Source: Bactericera cockerelli
Taxonomy: Eukaryota; Arthropoda; Insecta; Hemiptera; Triozidae
NCBI GenBank assembly: GCA_024516035.1
Contig: CM044956.1
Coordinates: 24,061,383-24,125,382 of the forward strand
Length of the DNA: 64,000 nt
Direction of reading: 5' to 3'
A model generated the notes under the pieces. It was not told where the DNA came from, ran no database searches, and worked only from the letters and a program-made list of their open reading frames with translations. Positions 11,614-24,617 of this stretch are shown in pieces. The position numbers and the translations under genes were made by a program. Position 1 is the first letter of the stretch. Every line of letters starts with the position of its first letter.

Positions 11614-12797
11614 TGATAGATCTTTATTAAATATTTAATACAATACAAACCTCAGTGTTTAACATAACATGCTTATTTAGGCAAACATTGACCACAAGTA
11701 ACACGAATATCGCGACTCCAAGAGCTTGACGTGTTGGCTTGGTGTTCCATACACTATTCAACTATTGTAGAAAACTGTGAAGGAGGAATTTCTGTTCTTT
11801 CTCTGTCACCTTACTGTCAGCAGGGCTTTCAGCTTTCTCTAAGATTACCCTTGACATTTCTCGTAACCATGGCACTGATGTATTAAATAGCTGAAATAGA
11901 GAGCTCGCACTGATAAGATGAATAGATGTTACCTGTTTCCTAGTGCTTCGTACCACACTGGATACCTATACATACCACACTAGATAGATATACACCACCC
12001 GAACCATTATCATACACGCATCATTATCGAACATCAGGGACATTCATTGAACTATGGGGAGAAAGCGTAGATGGTTTTTCTCCAAAGAAAATGGAAAACT
12101 ATAAAAATAAAAGTGTTTTTCTCTTCAATAATACATATCAACCTGATTGTACTTATGATTATATTAATTTACTTTTTCAAATTCCACATAGCCCAAGACA
12201 AGTCAGACATACCTATATGATAATATTATTCTTCCAAAGAAGATAGCACCAGTGTTAAGGTTAAAGGATACCCAGGATTGAGGATATAGAATTCTTCATC
12301 GCGGCACATTGCTGGGGTGCTCAATTACAAGGCTCATTTGAATTTGTAACGTACAAGTATCTGTCTCCATATTACCCGGCTCCCTCTGTGTTATTCGTTC
12401 CATCTTTCTGTGTTTCTTCCATTGCTCTTTCTCTTTTTACTAACAACTGTATCCTTACAAGCACCCTAATCACGAAACAAGGACACAGAGAACAGGGAAG
12501 GAAGGGAGAATGCGAAGATGGGAGGTAAAATAAAGGAAGAAAGAGGACTCAATGAATATTTCCTACGTATGTAGAGCTGACAAATGTGCCTCTCTCCCTC
12601 CTGCATGAATTTCCTCTTCTTCTCTACTTCCTTATCATGTCCTTTATAAAATATCCTCAATTTTACGCGGCGTAGTTTACCTCTCTTTTTTTCCTGCAGA
12701 ATTTTAAATTAAATTATTTCTGAAATAAGGAGAGAGAGAAAAAGAGACTAAAGAGAAATTGAGCTTGAAAAGTGATTTTTATGAGCTATCTCTTCTG

Positions 12798-12836
<39 letters not shown>

Positions 12837-15005
12837 GCAAAATTCAATCTCATTAGAACGAAATTACATCAAGATTCAAGATTTCTCTCAAAGCATCCCT
12901 AATTGACTTTATTGTTCTTCTGAAAGAACTGAAACTATAAAAACGCACTGCCTAGGCAAAAAGGGACTCCTTGGCTCAAGCTGACACTTTGGATAATCTA
13001 AATGAAGCACTATTCTTACTTATCTGAATAAGATTGATTGCAAGAATGGACACGCATTCTCAAAGTCTTCGGCTTCAAATCCCTGACAAGGTTGAATTTT
13101 AAACGATTTCTTTTCGCATTTTCTAAGATTACTCTAAATTAAAACAAAATAACTACCTATACATATATGTATGTATATCTGCTTTTCTCACAACAAACTT
13201 CTTCTTTGCTATTTCCCAAACCAACTTAAGACTAGCGTTGTTAATAAATTATTTACCACACATAAAACGGAAAAAGTCCCAAAAAATATTGTACGTATCA
13301 AGTTGTCACGTAAGTTCTATCTATCGCCCTCAGTAAATTTTTATGCTTAAAATACCGAAGTAAATAAATAAGATGAAAACACCTCCAATGGACATAAAAA
13401 ACCACCTTGAAAATTGCAAGGCGTTATAAAAAATGCTTTCGAAGTTACGTTTTTCATGTTGTTTATTTTTATTTTTCCAGCTGAATTTTAGGTTCAAACG
13501 AGGCAATAGCCATTTTCTACAGTAACGCCAGCGTCTAGCTATTAACAGTTTCCCAAAATTTATGTCCTTGCCTAAGTACAGCTTTCTCTCTCTCCCTCGC
13601 CCTTGTCTTAGAGAAAAGTACAGAGCCAAGGTCTTACATGCCAATGGGATGGAGGGGGGAAGGAGAGAGAAAAAGGGTAAGAGGCAAAAAGAAATTGTAA
13701 GTGCCTCCCAAAAAGAAATTTTAACTACCTGAAAATGGTAGTTGGCTGTTAAAGTTTTACTGCCTACCCTGCTCAGCCACAACAAAACGAATCTTTATTA
13801 CTAAAACTTTAGACGTTTTAAACTTCTTTTTTAACTAGTGAATATAAAATTAGATAAAGTTTTATTTTTATTTTATAGGAAAGAAGTATATTCTTCATTA
13901 AAACACATGTTCCCAGGTCCCTGAAGCTTGAAGCTCTTTGATATTGAAATATGAAAGTAAGAACAATATTTTTTAGACTCACACATTAATTTCCCTTTAC
14001 TCATGTAACACTATTTTAGATCGAATGACTTGGGTGTCTCAGTTTGAACTCGACTGTTTTGTAAACGGATACTCTGAATAAAGCTGATTGAGGAATGGGG
14101 GGCGGGTGAAAGATTAAGAGAAAATACTGAGAAAAAATACTATAAAACTTAGCTTTAAATAAATAATTAATGACCTAATATTTTTCAAACGGAGTATAAA
14201 AAAGTTTTCTTAAGATCTTCAAGACTTCTTAGTTACAGAGCTTAATTCAATCCCCGAGGAAAAGAAACCCGAAGGAGAAGCATACACTCATTACCTCACC
14301 ATCGCGTCCTCTTCATGATAATTACAATGTTTTATTTAATGTCCCCAGAAGAAAAGGGTTGTTTTGCACCAGAGGTAAGGGAGCACATTAGAGAGAGGGG
14401 CAATTAGTTCCTCTGTCTCACATGAAATATGAAACTAATTCCAACGAAGTAAATATAAAAAATGGCTAAGTTTTCTTTTTTTTCTGTAAATTATTCATTA
14501 AAGGGTACTGAAAATGAGACTAGAAAGTGAGAGAAAGTGAGGAGCTCATTAGCTTAAAATAAATAATATAATCTTGCTACAAATTCCAAGACATTTATAA
14601 TTTTCCAACACCCGCCCTCAGCGACCTTCTTTCTTCTCTTGAAATGGTTGCAAATTAGAGGCAGGACATACTTAGGAAATGAAACAATAACAAAGAGAGT
14701 CGGGACTAAAACTACACAATCTTGAAACATGAAAAAATGTTAGAAGCTTCATGTTAGAAGCAGAGATTTGTAAATCCTAGCTCTCAAATTTAAAGTTGAC
14801 ACTGGGATTCGTAAAAAGTGCGGCTGGTGTGTTCAGGAAGGAATCATGGAATCATAATCATGGAATCATGGGAGAAGGAGTTCTCCCATGATTCCTTTCC
14901 TTTATTTTCCTCCTCTCTCCCCTTCCTTCTGTATCTTCCCTACAAGCTCGTTGGAAACTTATTTAACACGTGTACACTGTACGTGTACGTAACTAATAAA
15001 AAAAA
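11614..15005. other. Intergenic; microsatellite and a perfect hairpin
   Basis: No gene seen. A (CT)n tract lies at about 12804-12833. A perfect 15-bp inverted repeat, GGAATCATGGGAGAA at 14862-14876 with its complement at 14881-14895 (4-base loop), follows two direct copies of GGAATCAT. The open frame at 13330-13785 on the - strand has no recognisable motif. Confidence 0.45.
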
Positions 15006-15740
15006 CACTGCCAATTATGGACACAATACTTCCTCGTGATTGCTTCACATTGTAAACACGTGCCAAATTTGAGATTTTTTTAGAAAATTACTTGTATCTC
15101 CAAAACTACTGAACCGATTTTTTTCAAATTTGTTTTATATGGTAGAATATTGTTTTTTTCTACATTCTAGATTCTACAAAAAATTCTGTATCGGCAAGTC
15201 GTGGTCCTTATTTTTTGACTTCTTTGTCCAAAATTTCGGATTTTCTTAAATATCAGAGTCAAATTATAATTAATTTAAAAGTAATTATAAAAAGCCTATG
15301 TAAAATAATAATATGCATAACCATACAAAATTTCATCAAAATCGAGTGTACCGTTCACGAGATATCAGCGTTTAAGTAAAAAGTTAGTGGTCAGGCGCAT
15401 GGTCTCTTTCACCAAGAACCGCTAGTATGAATTCGATGAATTTAAAATGGGACCATCTGCAGAATGTCTCCTAGATGTGTCCAAAATTTCATTAAAATCG
15501 GTCGAGTAGTTTCCGAGATTTGCGCGTTACAAGGAATCGTTTTAACAGACCGACAGACAGACCGACAGACAGACCGACAGACCGACGGACCGACAGACAG
15601 ACACAAAACCAAATTTGCTCAGGAGGTTATGAAACGTCCAGAAATATGAAAAAAATTGAAATCGGAGCAAAAAAATATTTTTTTTTACAAAAACGAACAC
15701 AATACTTCCGATTTCTAATATTAGAAATTTCTCGGAAGTA
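15006..15740 (+). mobile_element. Family A repeat, full-length copy 1
   Basis: This ~735-bp unit begins CACTGCCAATTATGGACACA after an A-run. It contains short oligonucleotide-repeat phrases (CAGACCGACAGACAGACCGA at 15550-15600) and ends in a palindromic segment (TTCCGATTTCTAATATTAGA, then AATTTCTCGGAAG). The motif ACACAATACTTCC occurs near both ends in direct orientation. Copies at 16804 (+) and 18780 (-) are nearly collinear over their whole length. No reading frame is conserved among copies, so it is a non-autonomous repeat. The terminal hairpin is reminiscent of Helitrons, but the canonical 5' TC and 3' CTRR are not seen. Confidence 0.85.
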
Positions 15741-16588
<848 letters not shown>

Positions 16589-16803
16589 TGAGTGAAGAAA
16601 GCTTTTAACTTATTAGAATCTCAAGTTGAAACTTGGCATGAAAGTTTTAAATCGCAGATTGTGACTATGTAATGACTTCGTGGAAATAGAAGGAAATTCA
16701 AATTGAAATATAACATCCATGTCTATTAACAAGGGAATCTTCTGGTATGAAGATCCATCACACATCACAAATATCCTTCGCTGTTAAAGAGAAGAAAAAA
16801 AAA

Positions 16804-17515
16804 CACTGCCAATTATGGACACAATACTTCCTCGTGATTGTTTCACATTGTGTACACGTGCGAATTTTGAGTTTTTATACTAAATTACTTGTATCTCCAA
16901 AACGGCTGAACCGATTTTCTTCAAATTTGTTTTATATGGTAGAAAACCGTTCTAGATTTTTCTACATTCTAGATTCCACAAAAAATTCTGTATCGGCAAG
17001 TCGTGGTCCATATTTTTTTACTTTTTTGTCCAAAATTTCGGATTTTCTGAAATATCAGAGTCAAATTATAACTAATAAAATATAAAATATAAAAAGCCTG
17101 TGTGAAACAATAATATGCATATACATACAAAATTTCATCAAAATCGGGTGTACCGTTCACGAGATATAAGCATTTAAGTAAAAAGTTAGTGGGTAGGCGC
17201 ATGGTCTCTTTCACCCAGAGCCGCTAGTACGAATTCGATGAATTTAAAATGGGACCATCTACAGAATGTCTCCTAGATGTGTACAAAATTTCATCAAAAT
17301 CGGTCGAGTAGTTTCCGAGATTTGCGCGTTACAAGGAATCGTTTTAACAGACCGACAGACAGACCGACAGAATGACACAAAACCAAATTTGCTCAGGAGG
17401 TTATGAAACGTCCAGAAATATGAAAAAAATTGAAATCGGAGCAAAAAAATATTTTTTTTTTACAAAAACGAACACAATACTTCCGATTTCTAATATTAGA
17501 AATTTCTCGGAAGTA
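16804..17515 (+). mobile_element. Family A repeat, full-length copy 2
   Basis: It is collinear with copy 1 from CACTGCCAATTATGGACACA to the terminal TCGGAAG hairpin. The CAGACCGACAGAC array is shorter. It lies in the same orientation about 1.06 kb downstream of copy 1's end. Small indels and substitutions separate the two copies. Confidence 0.85.
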
Positions 17516-18779
17516 AAACACAGTTATTTTTGTACTAACAGGTCTAAAAACTGAAACGAAACCTTACCTTCTGAATATAATTGAAGATAAGTTTAATAGA
17601 TAAAATTACCAGTTAAAATTAAGATTGTAGGAAGCGTTGATAGAAGGATATCAATTATTTATATCAATTTGGAAGCATCATGCTAGTATTAACTGAAAGG
17701 TATAGAAACTTTGTAAAACTTGTTGAGTTTCTGTCAGTCGATATAAATTTACACAGTGTTTTATACATAATAATATTCTAATTCTAGTTTATACGGACGT
17801 AGTTTCTATTAGTTCTCTATTCTAACGCCTATCATTCAAAGCTGAATTCAGTACCCGTGAAAACTTGTTCCAAACAGGTCACTCTAATCTCTCTCCGCCG
17901 CACTTTCCTCCGCTTCCTCTTCTCTTCTCTCCTTGGTTAATGAAACATTTCTTCTCTTCCCTTTTCATAAAGGTTTGTTTTTTTTCCACTCGTGACTTAA
18001 TTAAATTTCGCTTAAAAATGTTCGTAGTACATCAAATGAATTCACTCCTCTTCTATCCCTCCCTCCCACTCTTTTTCTATAATCATAATTGCACGATTTC
18101 ACTTCGTCTATCCCTCCTATGAAGAGATTCCCCCTCCCCTTCTTCTCTTCCTCCTCTCTCTCTGTCATTATCACCAAGTGTTCCGCTTTACCAAAAGTTC
18201 TCTTGTATAATTAAAAGGGAACAGAAATAATCTCCCTCCTCTACTCGCCTTCTCAATCCCTTTCTTTTCTTCTCCCTACACATCTTTCTCTCTCCCTGTT
18301 TCTCTCTTTTTACTTCTTTCTACCACTCTCCAAACCAAGTGTACGTATTATAAAGTGTACAATACACCCTCCTTTAGTTACAGTATAAGCATTTAATTAA
18401 GAAATTAGTAGTGGAGGAGGAGGGAGGAGAGTGGGGGGCAAGAGATCAAAGAATTTGTCGTCATCGTCATTAAGAGAATCAGGAATCAGGCCTGTCAACT
18501 CTGGGCACTCAACATCAAAAGTGTTCAAATTCCATTGAGAAACTTAAAGGATTCATTAAAAACATAAACATTTTAACTATAAACTTTCTGGGTGAGGCTG
18601 AGTTTGCATTACTTTTAATTAAAAACAAATGCGCATTAGGAATTCTTACTTTTTATTTTATTTGAGATAATCTTTCAAGACTTTAAGCACCTAAATCTCA
18701 TCAAGAGTGATATGATCGATACACTTACAGACTGGTGACAAGTTAATAGTTCTCAATTGAAGTTATAAAAAAAACGAAT
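17516..18779. other. Spacer, C/T-rich tracts, no gene
   Basis: Pyrimidine-rich sequence at about 17880-18320 (CCTCTTCTCTTCTC-like) and nothing with coding or repeat-family signature. Confidence 0.45.
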
Positions 18780-19494
18780 ATTACTTCCGAGAAATTTCTA
18801 ATATTAGAAATCGGAAGTATTGTGTTCGTTTTTGTAAAAAAAAATATTTTTTTGCTCCGATTTCAATTTTTTTCATATTTCTGGACGTTTCATAACCTCC
18901 TGAGCAAATTTGGTTTTGTGTCCGTCTGTCGGTCTGTCGGTCTGTCTGTCGGTCTGTTAAAACGATTCCTTGTAACGCGCAAATCTCGGAAACTACTCGA
19001 CCGATATTGATGAAATTTTGCACACATTTAGGAGACATTCTGTAGATGGTCCCATTTTAAATTCATCGAATTCGTACTAGCGGTTCTTGGTGAAAGAGCC
19101 CATGCGCCTGACCACTAACTTTTTACTTAAACGCTTATATCTCGTGAACGGTACACCCGATTTTAATGAAATTTTGTGTGTGTATGCATATAATTGTTTT
19201 ACATAGGTTATTTATATATATTTTTTAATTAATTATAATTAGACTCTGATATTTAAGAAAATCCGAAATTTTGGACAAAAAAGTCAAAAAATAAGGACCA
19301 CGACTTGCCGATACAGAAATTTTTGTGGAATCTAGAATGTAGGAGAAAAGATTTTCTACCATATAAAACAAATTTGAAGAAAATCGGTGCAGTCGTTTTG
19401 GAGATACAAGTAATTTAGTATAAAATCTCAAAATTGGCACGTGTTAACAATGTGAAACAATCACGAGGAAGTGTAGAGACCATAATTGGCAGTG
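18780..19494 (-). mobile_element. Family A repeat, full-length copy 3 (inverted)
   Basis: The + strand opens with ATTACTTCCGAGAAATTTCT and closes with CATAATTGGCAGTG, the reverse complement of copies 1 and 2. The phrase corresponding to ACACAATACTTCC at the left end is altered here (GAAGTGTAGAGACC on the + strand). It is flanked on the right by a T run, matching the A run before the other copies. Confidence 0.85.
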
Positions 19495-21113
19495 TTTTTT
19501 TTTTATTAATTTAATTCATAGGCCACCCATACAATTTTCGAGCCTTGAGATACCAGATGAAAAAGTAAAAGTCAATTGCTACGTTCACATTTTGGTGTAG
19601 GTACTATGGTAAGACAGTCCATTTATTTTCATTGGGATCTGTATTTGGAATTTCGAACTGCAAAGTAATAATCTGTTCCATCTCGCACGTGTAAATAACC
19701 TCAATGTGGGGTCAAACATTAAACAATATCCCAGCCACAAGTCAAAATCTCGACCCAAAAGTCCAGGATGAGTATTTATTTATTTATTCTTAATTCTTTA
19801 CATAACTTTGTCCTCCTAGATTTATATAATAATAATTATAGCTAAGTGCCTACCTTTATCTCAGTTTGCAAAGGTTCTTTCTTAAACTAGTTAGCTTAAA
19901 CTAGTCATAAACATAAAATATTACCTATTGCCAGATACGTAGATTTTAGAGAAAGAGCTGAATACTTACTGCACCGCAAACAATCCAAAGACTTACCTGA
20001 AAACAATAAAAAACATAGGTAATAATTATTATATTTGATATGAAAAAACAAATTTTGTGAAATTAAATATGCAATGCAGTTCAATTATTTATAATTTATT
20101 CCTATTTGCCCAGTCAGTGTCAATATTGATTAAGGTTTTATTAATCAGCACCACAAAGAATATACTAGAATTTGATGTAAATAACTAAATACGTACAATT
20201 ATCTTATTCCTAGATATAATTATTAAAAAGGTAACATAACATTGAGTAAGAAATTAGTGCTGAGCCAAGGTACAAGAGTCATTACAGTTTCTGTAAGTGC
20301 TGGTGTAGCTTACGATGTAATTTTCAAATTCACAACCTTTTTTTCTCATTACTTTTATGTTCACCTACACTTTTAAAAATTCATTGTTCATTTTTTTATC
20401 CCATTCTACGAAATTATTTTAGCTTTGATGATTATTATCGGATGGGAGACAAACCCAAATGTATCCTAATCCCTACAAGAGTTTATTTTTGGATGAAAGT
20501 GTGTAGGAATTAGGGTTTGGTGTGGAAAAGTAATCTTGTTACGTGAATGGTGTGGTAGTGCTGGTGCTTGTCTCTGTTTCTATAATTAGAACCAGTTTTA
20601 CTTTATCTACATTTACACCATTGTTAACTTTCATATGAAGATTATGAATTGATAATACTAATGAAAATATTATTTGCACGTACACCTACTATTTTGGTTT
20701 TAAATGTATTTTCTAATAATTTGATCCTAAATAACTTAATAGGTGCACTTTTAAAGACATTGCTTGCTTTAAGGAGTTCAATATGATAACTTATACAACA
20801 GTACGCGGATGGTTCAATTCGCAACTAAATGGAAAGTCTAGCGCCCAGTTCATTTTTACATCACGGTTTTGAAAGTCGAAACATTATACACCAGAATACA
20901 ACTAAAAACAACCAAATACACATATCTTACAAGTATTTTAAATTGTTCCAAAATCATTGGTATACGCATGTGAAAAATATCGCTTTCAAGACCATTGCCA
21001 TCAAACGTCTCTTCAGGAACAATTGCTAATCATTTATACCGCTGGAACAGGGCGCAAAAAAGATAATCGATTAAAAACGTGCATCATTAAAGGAATAGAC
21101 AAATCGCTCCACA
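19495..21113. other. Upstream region of the small gene at 21.1 kb
   Basis: AT-rich, with no repeat family recognised. A weak inverted pair (CCTAATCCCTACA near 20470 and TGTAGGAATTAGGG near 20502) is present. No confident core promoter could be picked out before the ATG at 21114. Confidence 0.4.
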
Positions 21114-21679
21114 ATGGCAGACATACCAGCGAGACAGTTCAACACCAAGCATCGCTTCATCCCCGTGAATCCCCCGAACCCTCTGACGGACATGACGCCA
21201 GGAGATGTGGCGGAGTGGCTGGGCTGGCTGGACAATGTGGTCTATGTGGCTGATCAGTGGGCCCAGTGGCTGGCCAAGACCTGCGACCAGGCCAAAGTTA
21301 TGTCCAACAAGAGGAAAGGTCTCTTTGTAAGACCCGATGGAACGAAGGTATAAAGGGTTCTTATTAGTATTTATTTTATCTGAGAAGAAAGACAGTATTC
21401 TTTGGAACGTATCTTTTGGACTACCTTTTAAACCCAAGCAGTTGAAAAGCAATGTGAGATAATTTTTCTTGTTGTTGAAACATTCATAAGACGTGTATCA
21501 TAAATTCCTTCTAAACTGTTTCCCAGGTGAACCTGTCAAATGTGGAGTGGGAGGACTTCAAGAAGAAGGTGGACCAGGAGAGTATGCATCTGAGGAAGAC
21601 GGAGGTTCTGATTCTTCGCCGGGCAGAGGCTTGGGAGGCGAAGGCCAAGCCCAAGGAGGAGATGATTCCCGGCAAATAG
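21114..21679 (+). CDS. Small Trp-rich protein of unknown function, two exons (128 aa)
   Basis: Exon 1 is 21114-21347 (78 codons) and exon 2 is 21527-21679 (50 codons plus TAG). They are joined in phase 0 across a 179-bp intron with consensus ends (AAG|GTATAA and TTTCCCAG|GTG). The ATG sits in an acceptable context (CCACAATGG). Codon use is visibly GC-richer than the surroundings, as expected of a real gene. The protein begins MADIPARQFN and has a Trp-rich helix-like middle (W35, W38, W49, W52) and a basic stretch (SNKRKGLF). The C-terminal part is charged and probably helical (W86, W114), ending in MIPGK. I see no signal peptide, membrane segment or enzyme motif. I do not recognise the family. 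The compact charged helices would fit a structural or adaptor role, but that is speculation. A poly(A) signal follows. Confidence 0.85.
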
Positions 21680-21815
21680 AGGCCAGGGAGGACAGGGTGT
21701 AACCACTTTTATAAGTATTCATAGGAAGTTGGAAATTGAATGAGAGACTGTGGACTGTAGGGTTGGGATGATATTTGCTTGGAGGTGGTTGGAAATTGTA
21801 GGTGTAATTGGTGGT

Positions 21816-21821
21816 AATAAA
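21816..21821 (+). promoter_or_regulatory. Poly(A) signal AATAAA
   Basis: A canonical AATAAA lies 137 bases after the stop of the 21114 gene and is followed by a T-rich stretch (TCTTTTCC). It supports a short 3' UTR. Confidence 0.6.
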
Positions 21822-23309
21822 TCTTTTCCATCTTGCTTAGGTAGTGAGAAATATCCGTGAGGTCATTTGGTATTTAATAGTGAGTATGTTATTATTATGG
21901 TATACGTATTAGGTACTACTTTGATTTTTCTAAACCAAGGAAGGAGAAGATTTGAGCTTTTTTTAAGAAAGATGAGACGCATTAGTTAAGTATGTATAAT
22001 TTTTATAATTAATTTTATATAATTTTTTATTATTATAAGGTTTTGAAAGGAATGTGCAAGACCGCGTAAAGTTTAAGGAATTCCGTTTATATACCTGTCT
22101 TTTCTACCCATTTTATTTCACAAAGTTTTAAAACGGCAAGTCTTAAAAATAAATAAAAGAAAGCAACAAGAAATACATGTCTGTGAACGAGAAACGAGAG
22201 AAAGATTGAAAAAACCATAAGGAACTCGAAATTATTACTTCTTTTTCTTATGTTCTTTCTTTTTATTTTCTTATTTTTCGAAAAGAACTTTCATTCATGG
22301 TGTAATATTTTACAGAATTCTTCGTTTTTCCTGGTTGGAAAAATAACTTGGAACCAAGTTTCCCCTGTAATGCAAAGACGATGATTATTATCATTATTAT
22401 AGTTTTCCCATAAACTTTTATACAACCACCTGTATAAACAGCGAGTTTCTGTTGAAACTTTCCCCCTGGGATCACTGATGGAACATTATTTTCATTTAGA
22501 TACTTCTATTGAGCTATAAGCTATGATCAGGAAAGAAAAAGATATTTAAAGGCATTCAAAATAAATGGATGATCTTCGAATGTGTTCAAAAAGGTTACTA
22601 TACTCAAAATAAAATATCGCTCTAAAAAGCTAATACATTGACATTTTGCATGTGAATTTCGGTTAAGTCGAGCTTTTAGCACCATCCCCGAAAATATTTA
22701 TAAAAAAGGAACACCTAACAACATATCATACACAAAAATTCAGCCGAAAATTATCAATATTACAACTAAAAAATTTTCCTACATGAAATTAGAGTTGTGA
22801 TAATTCAAATCGTCTCTTTCTCGTTAAATCTTGAGGGAGTAAAATAATTTTACAATGAAAAAAAAAAAAAAATCGCTAAGGATTTTATTTTATTCTTTTA
22901 AAGTTCTATTATTATTATTTCATTTCTTAGCATTATTATTTATCTTAGCCCTTCTGTTTGTTTAGTGTAAACAAGACATTTCTTCATCTTCGCAGTCTGC
23001 TAAAGTTGTAAACATTGATGAAGCTGGAGATAGCTTCGGCTGAGAAGATCCTCTCGAGAGGAAATTCTTAAGCCGTGTCCCGCCGGTGTGATAAGCAATA
23101 GACACAAGACCATTTTTTTCCATTTCCAAAGATTGTTCAAAACATTAAAAAATACTTTGTTGCGAACTTACCAGTGTTGCAGAATATACTAGTAGCTAGG
23201 TAATAGGTATATTCTGAATATTGTTATAGTAAATTGGCTGTTGTACAAAGCCAGTAAATTGTAGTTTATGAGCAGGATTTTACTTTTTATTTCTTCTTTA
23301 TTCTAATTA
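21822..23309. other. Intergenic, nothing recognised
   Basis: AT-rich, with an A run at about 22857-22873. No coding or repeat signature that I can support. Confidence 0.4.
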
Positions 23310-23405
23310 CTCATGTGTGTGGTGTGGTGTGTGGTGTGTGTTGTGTGTGTGTGTGTGTTGTGGTGTGTGTGTGGTGTGTGTGTGTGTGGTGTGTGGTGTG
23401 TTGTA
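23310..23405 (+). repeat. Degenerate (TG)n / (TGTGG)n microsatellite
   Basis: Roughly 95 bases of TG and TGTGG permutations. A similar tract occurs in the repeat at 55405-55550. The complementary CA tract in the inverted family D copy (30632-30705) suggests the tract belongs to or travels with that element. Confidence 0.9.
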
Positions 23406-23627
23406 CAAAATATCTCAAGAACGGTAAGTCGTAGAGCGATGAAATTTGAAGGCGTTAAAAGTATACGGACCCGGAAAAAATTCATGAAAATCGGCCTCTT
23501 TGTTTTTTGGTTTTACCTCGAGAAACAACAAAAATTCAAATATCTCATAAACAAGTTATCAAAAAAATGGTCTCTTCAGATGATTTTATACTTTGAACAT
23601 GAATTGCCGACATATTTGATATTTTCA

Positions 23628-23700
23628 CAAGGAAGCATAGCGCAAATTGTAGAGCTGCGCGCATCTATTCTACACGGTATACGTGGGTTCAATCCCACCA
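23628..23700 (+). other. tRNA-like segment (SINE head or pseudo-tRNA)
   Basis: It reads ATAGCGCAAATTGTAGAGC, a box-A-like D-arm, followed 50 bases later by GTGGGTTCAATCCCACCACC, an excellent box B within a 5-bp T-stem. The anticodon arm is poor. It sits inside repeated sequence next to family D, so a tRNA-derived repeat is more likely than a functional tRNA. Confidence 0.5.
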
Positions 23701-23743
23701 CCCGACATTTCTTTTTCCTAAATATTTTTTTGAGTTGTTTTTA

Positions 23744-23900
23744 TTTCTTTTAGTTATTTTTTTTTTTACTACTTTTTACAATCTGATTTATTCTTGGAAA
23801 ATTTCATTGAAAAAACCCGCTCAAGTTTTGGGTAATAGAAAGTCGTGTGATGTTCACACCAGTTTATTTTTATTGTTTCTCGACCAGAGAGAAAAATCAC
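23744..23900 (+). mobile_element. Interspersed repeat family D, copy 1
   Basis: The stretch from TTCTTTTAGTTATTTT through TACAATCTGATTTATTCTTG to GGTAATAGAAAGTCGTGTGA and TGTTCACACCAGTTTATTT matches the reverse complement of 30500-30640. Shorter matches to the AAAGTCGTGTG...CACACCAG part lie at 29232-29258 (+) and 45955-45990 (-). The element's true ends are not defined. Confidence 0.65.
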
Positions 23901-24216
23901 TCAAAAGTTACAATCATTGAGACCCTTGAAAAAACAAATAAATCCTTTAAAAAAGTGGCCTCTTGAGAAAAGAATAAATTGACTTCTTTTCAAGAATTTA
24001 GCCTTGTTATGGTTCGATTCTCAAATCTGTAATACTTCAAACCACGCAAAGTTTTTTATCAGTGGCAAATCGCATAATGGTTTAGAAACATTGATTTGTG
24101 TCCAAACTTCTATTGTAAACAGATTTTTTCAATTCAAAGTGACGAGATTAAAATCTTTATGATTTCACCCCTAAGAGGTAGTGTCAAGGATAAAGAGAAA
24201 GTGATGTCGATAGTTG

Positions 24217-24259
24217 AAATCACGCCCATTGATACACTAAATGTCGATGGGCGTGATTT
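24217..24259. repeat. 13-bp perfect inverted repeat
   Basis: AAATCACGCCCAT at 24217-24229 pairs exactly with ATGGGCGTGATTT at 24247-24259 across a 17-base loop. It is notable for GC content in an AT-rich context. Its origin is unknown. Confidence 0.8.
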
Positions 24260-24617
24260 TAAAAATTCTAAAAAAATAATCTAGGTCTTAATAAAAACCT
24301 CAGTCACAAATAATTAAGTCAAAGTCTCAGTAATGAATAACTGACTTTTAATAGTTTGACTAGTTTCCAAAAGAATCAGTTAGCCGCCACTAGAGCCGAA
24401 CTATTCGGTGACATCACGAGGATTCCTATCAGGCTGGGAACAGTATAAGACGATTTGGAGAGAAAAATAAACACTCTTACTCCTCTGCAAAACTACTTAA
24501 GAGAAAAACGTGAAATGTTACGTAAATTTATTCACTTTCCAAAAAGTAGAGACACTCTTAGATACAGTGAAAGATTTTTTTGTATTTCTTTTTTGTTGTT
24601 TCTTGTGTTTATCTTGA

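Noticed and set aside
13330..13785. 151-codon - strand open frame
   Set aside because: Lys/Leu/Phe-rich with a pyrimidine-tract middle and no recognisable domain or flanking gene signals.
15006..15740. Calling family A a Helitron outright
   Set aside because: The 3' hairpin fits, but the canonical TC start and CTRR end are not visible and no Rep/helicase relative is in the window.
23628..23700. Functional tRNA gene
   Set aside because: Good box B, but poor anticodon arm and location inside repeat sequence. Better explained as a SINE head.
23313..23753. 146-codon frame starting in CVVWCVVC repeats
   Set aside because: The start is a TG microsatellite and the rest is a tRNA-like and family D repeat.
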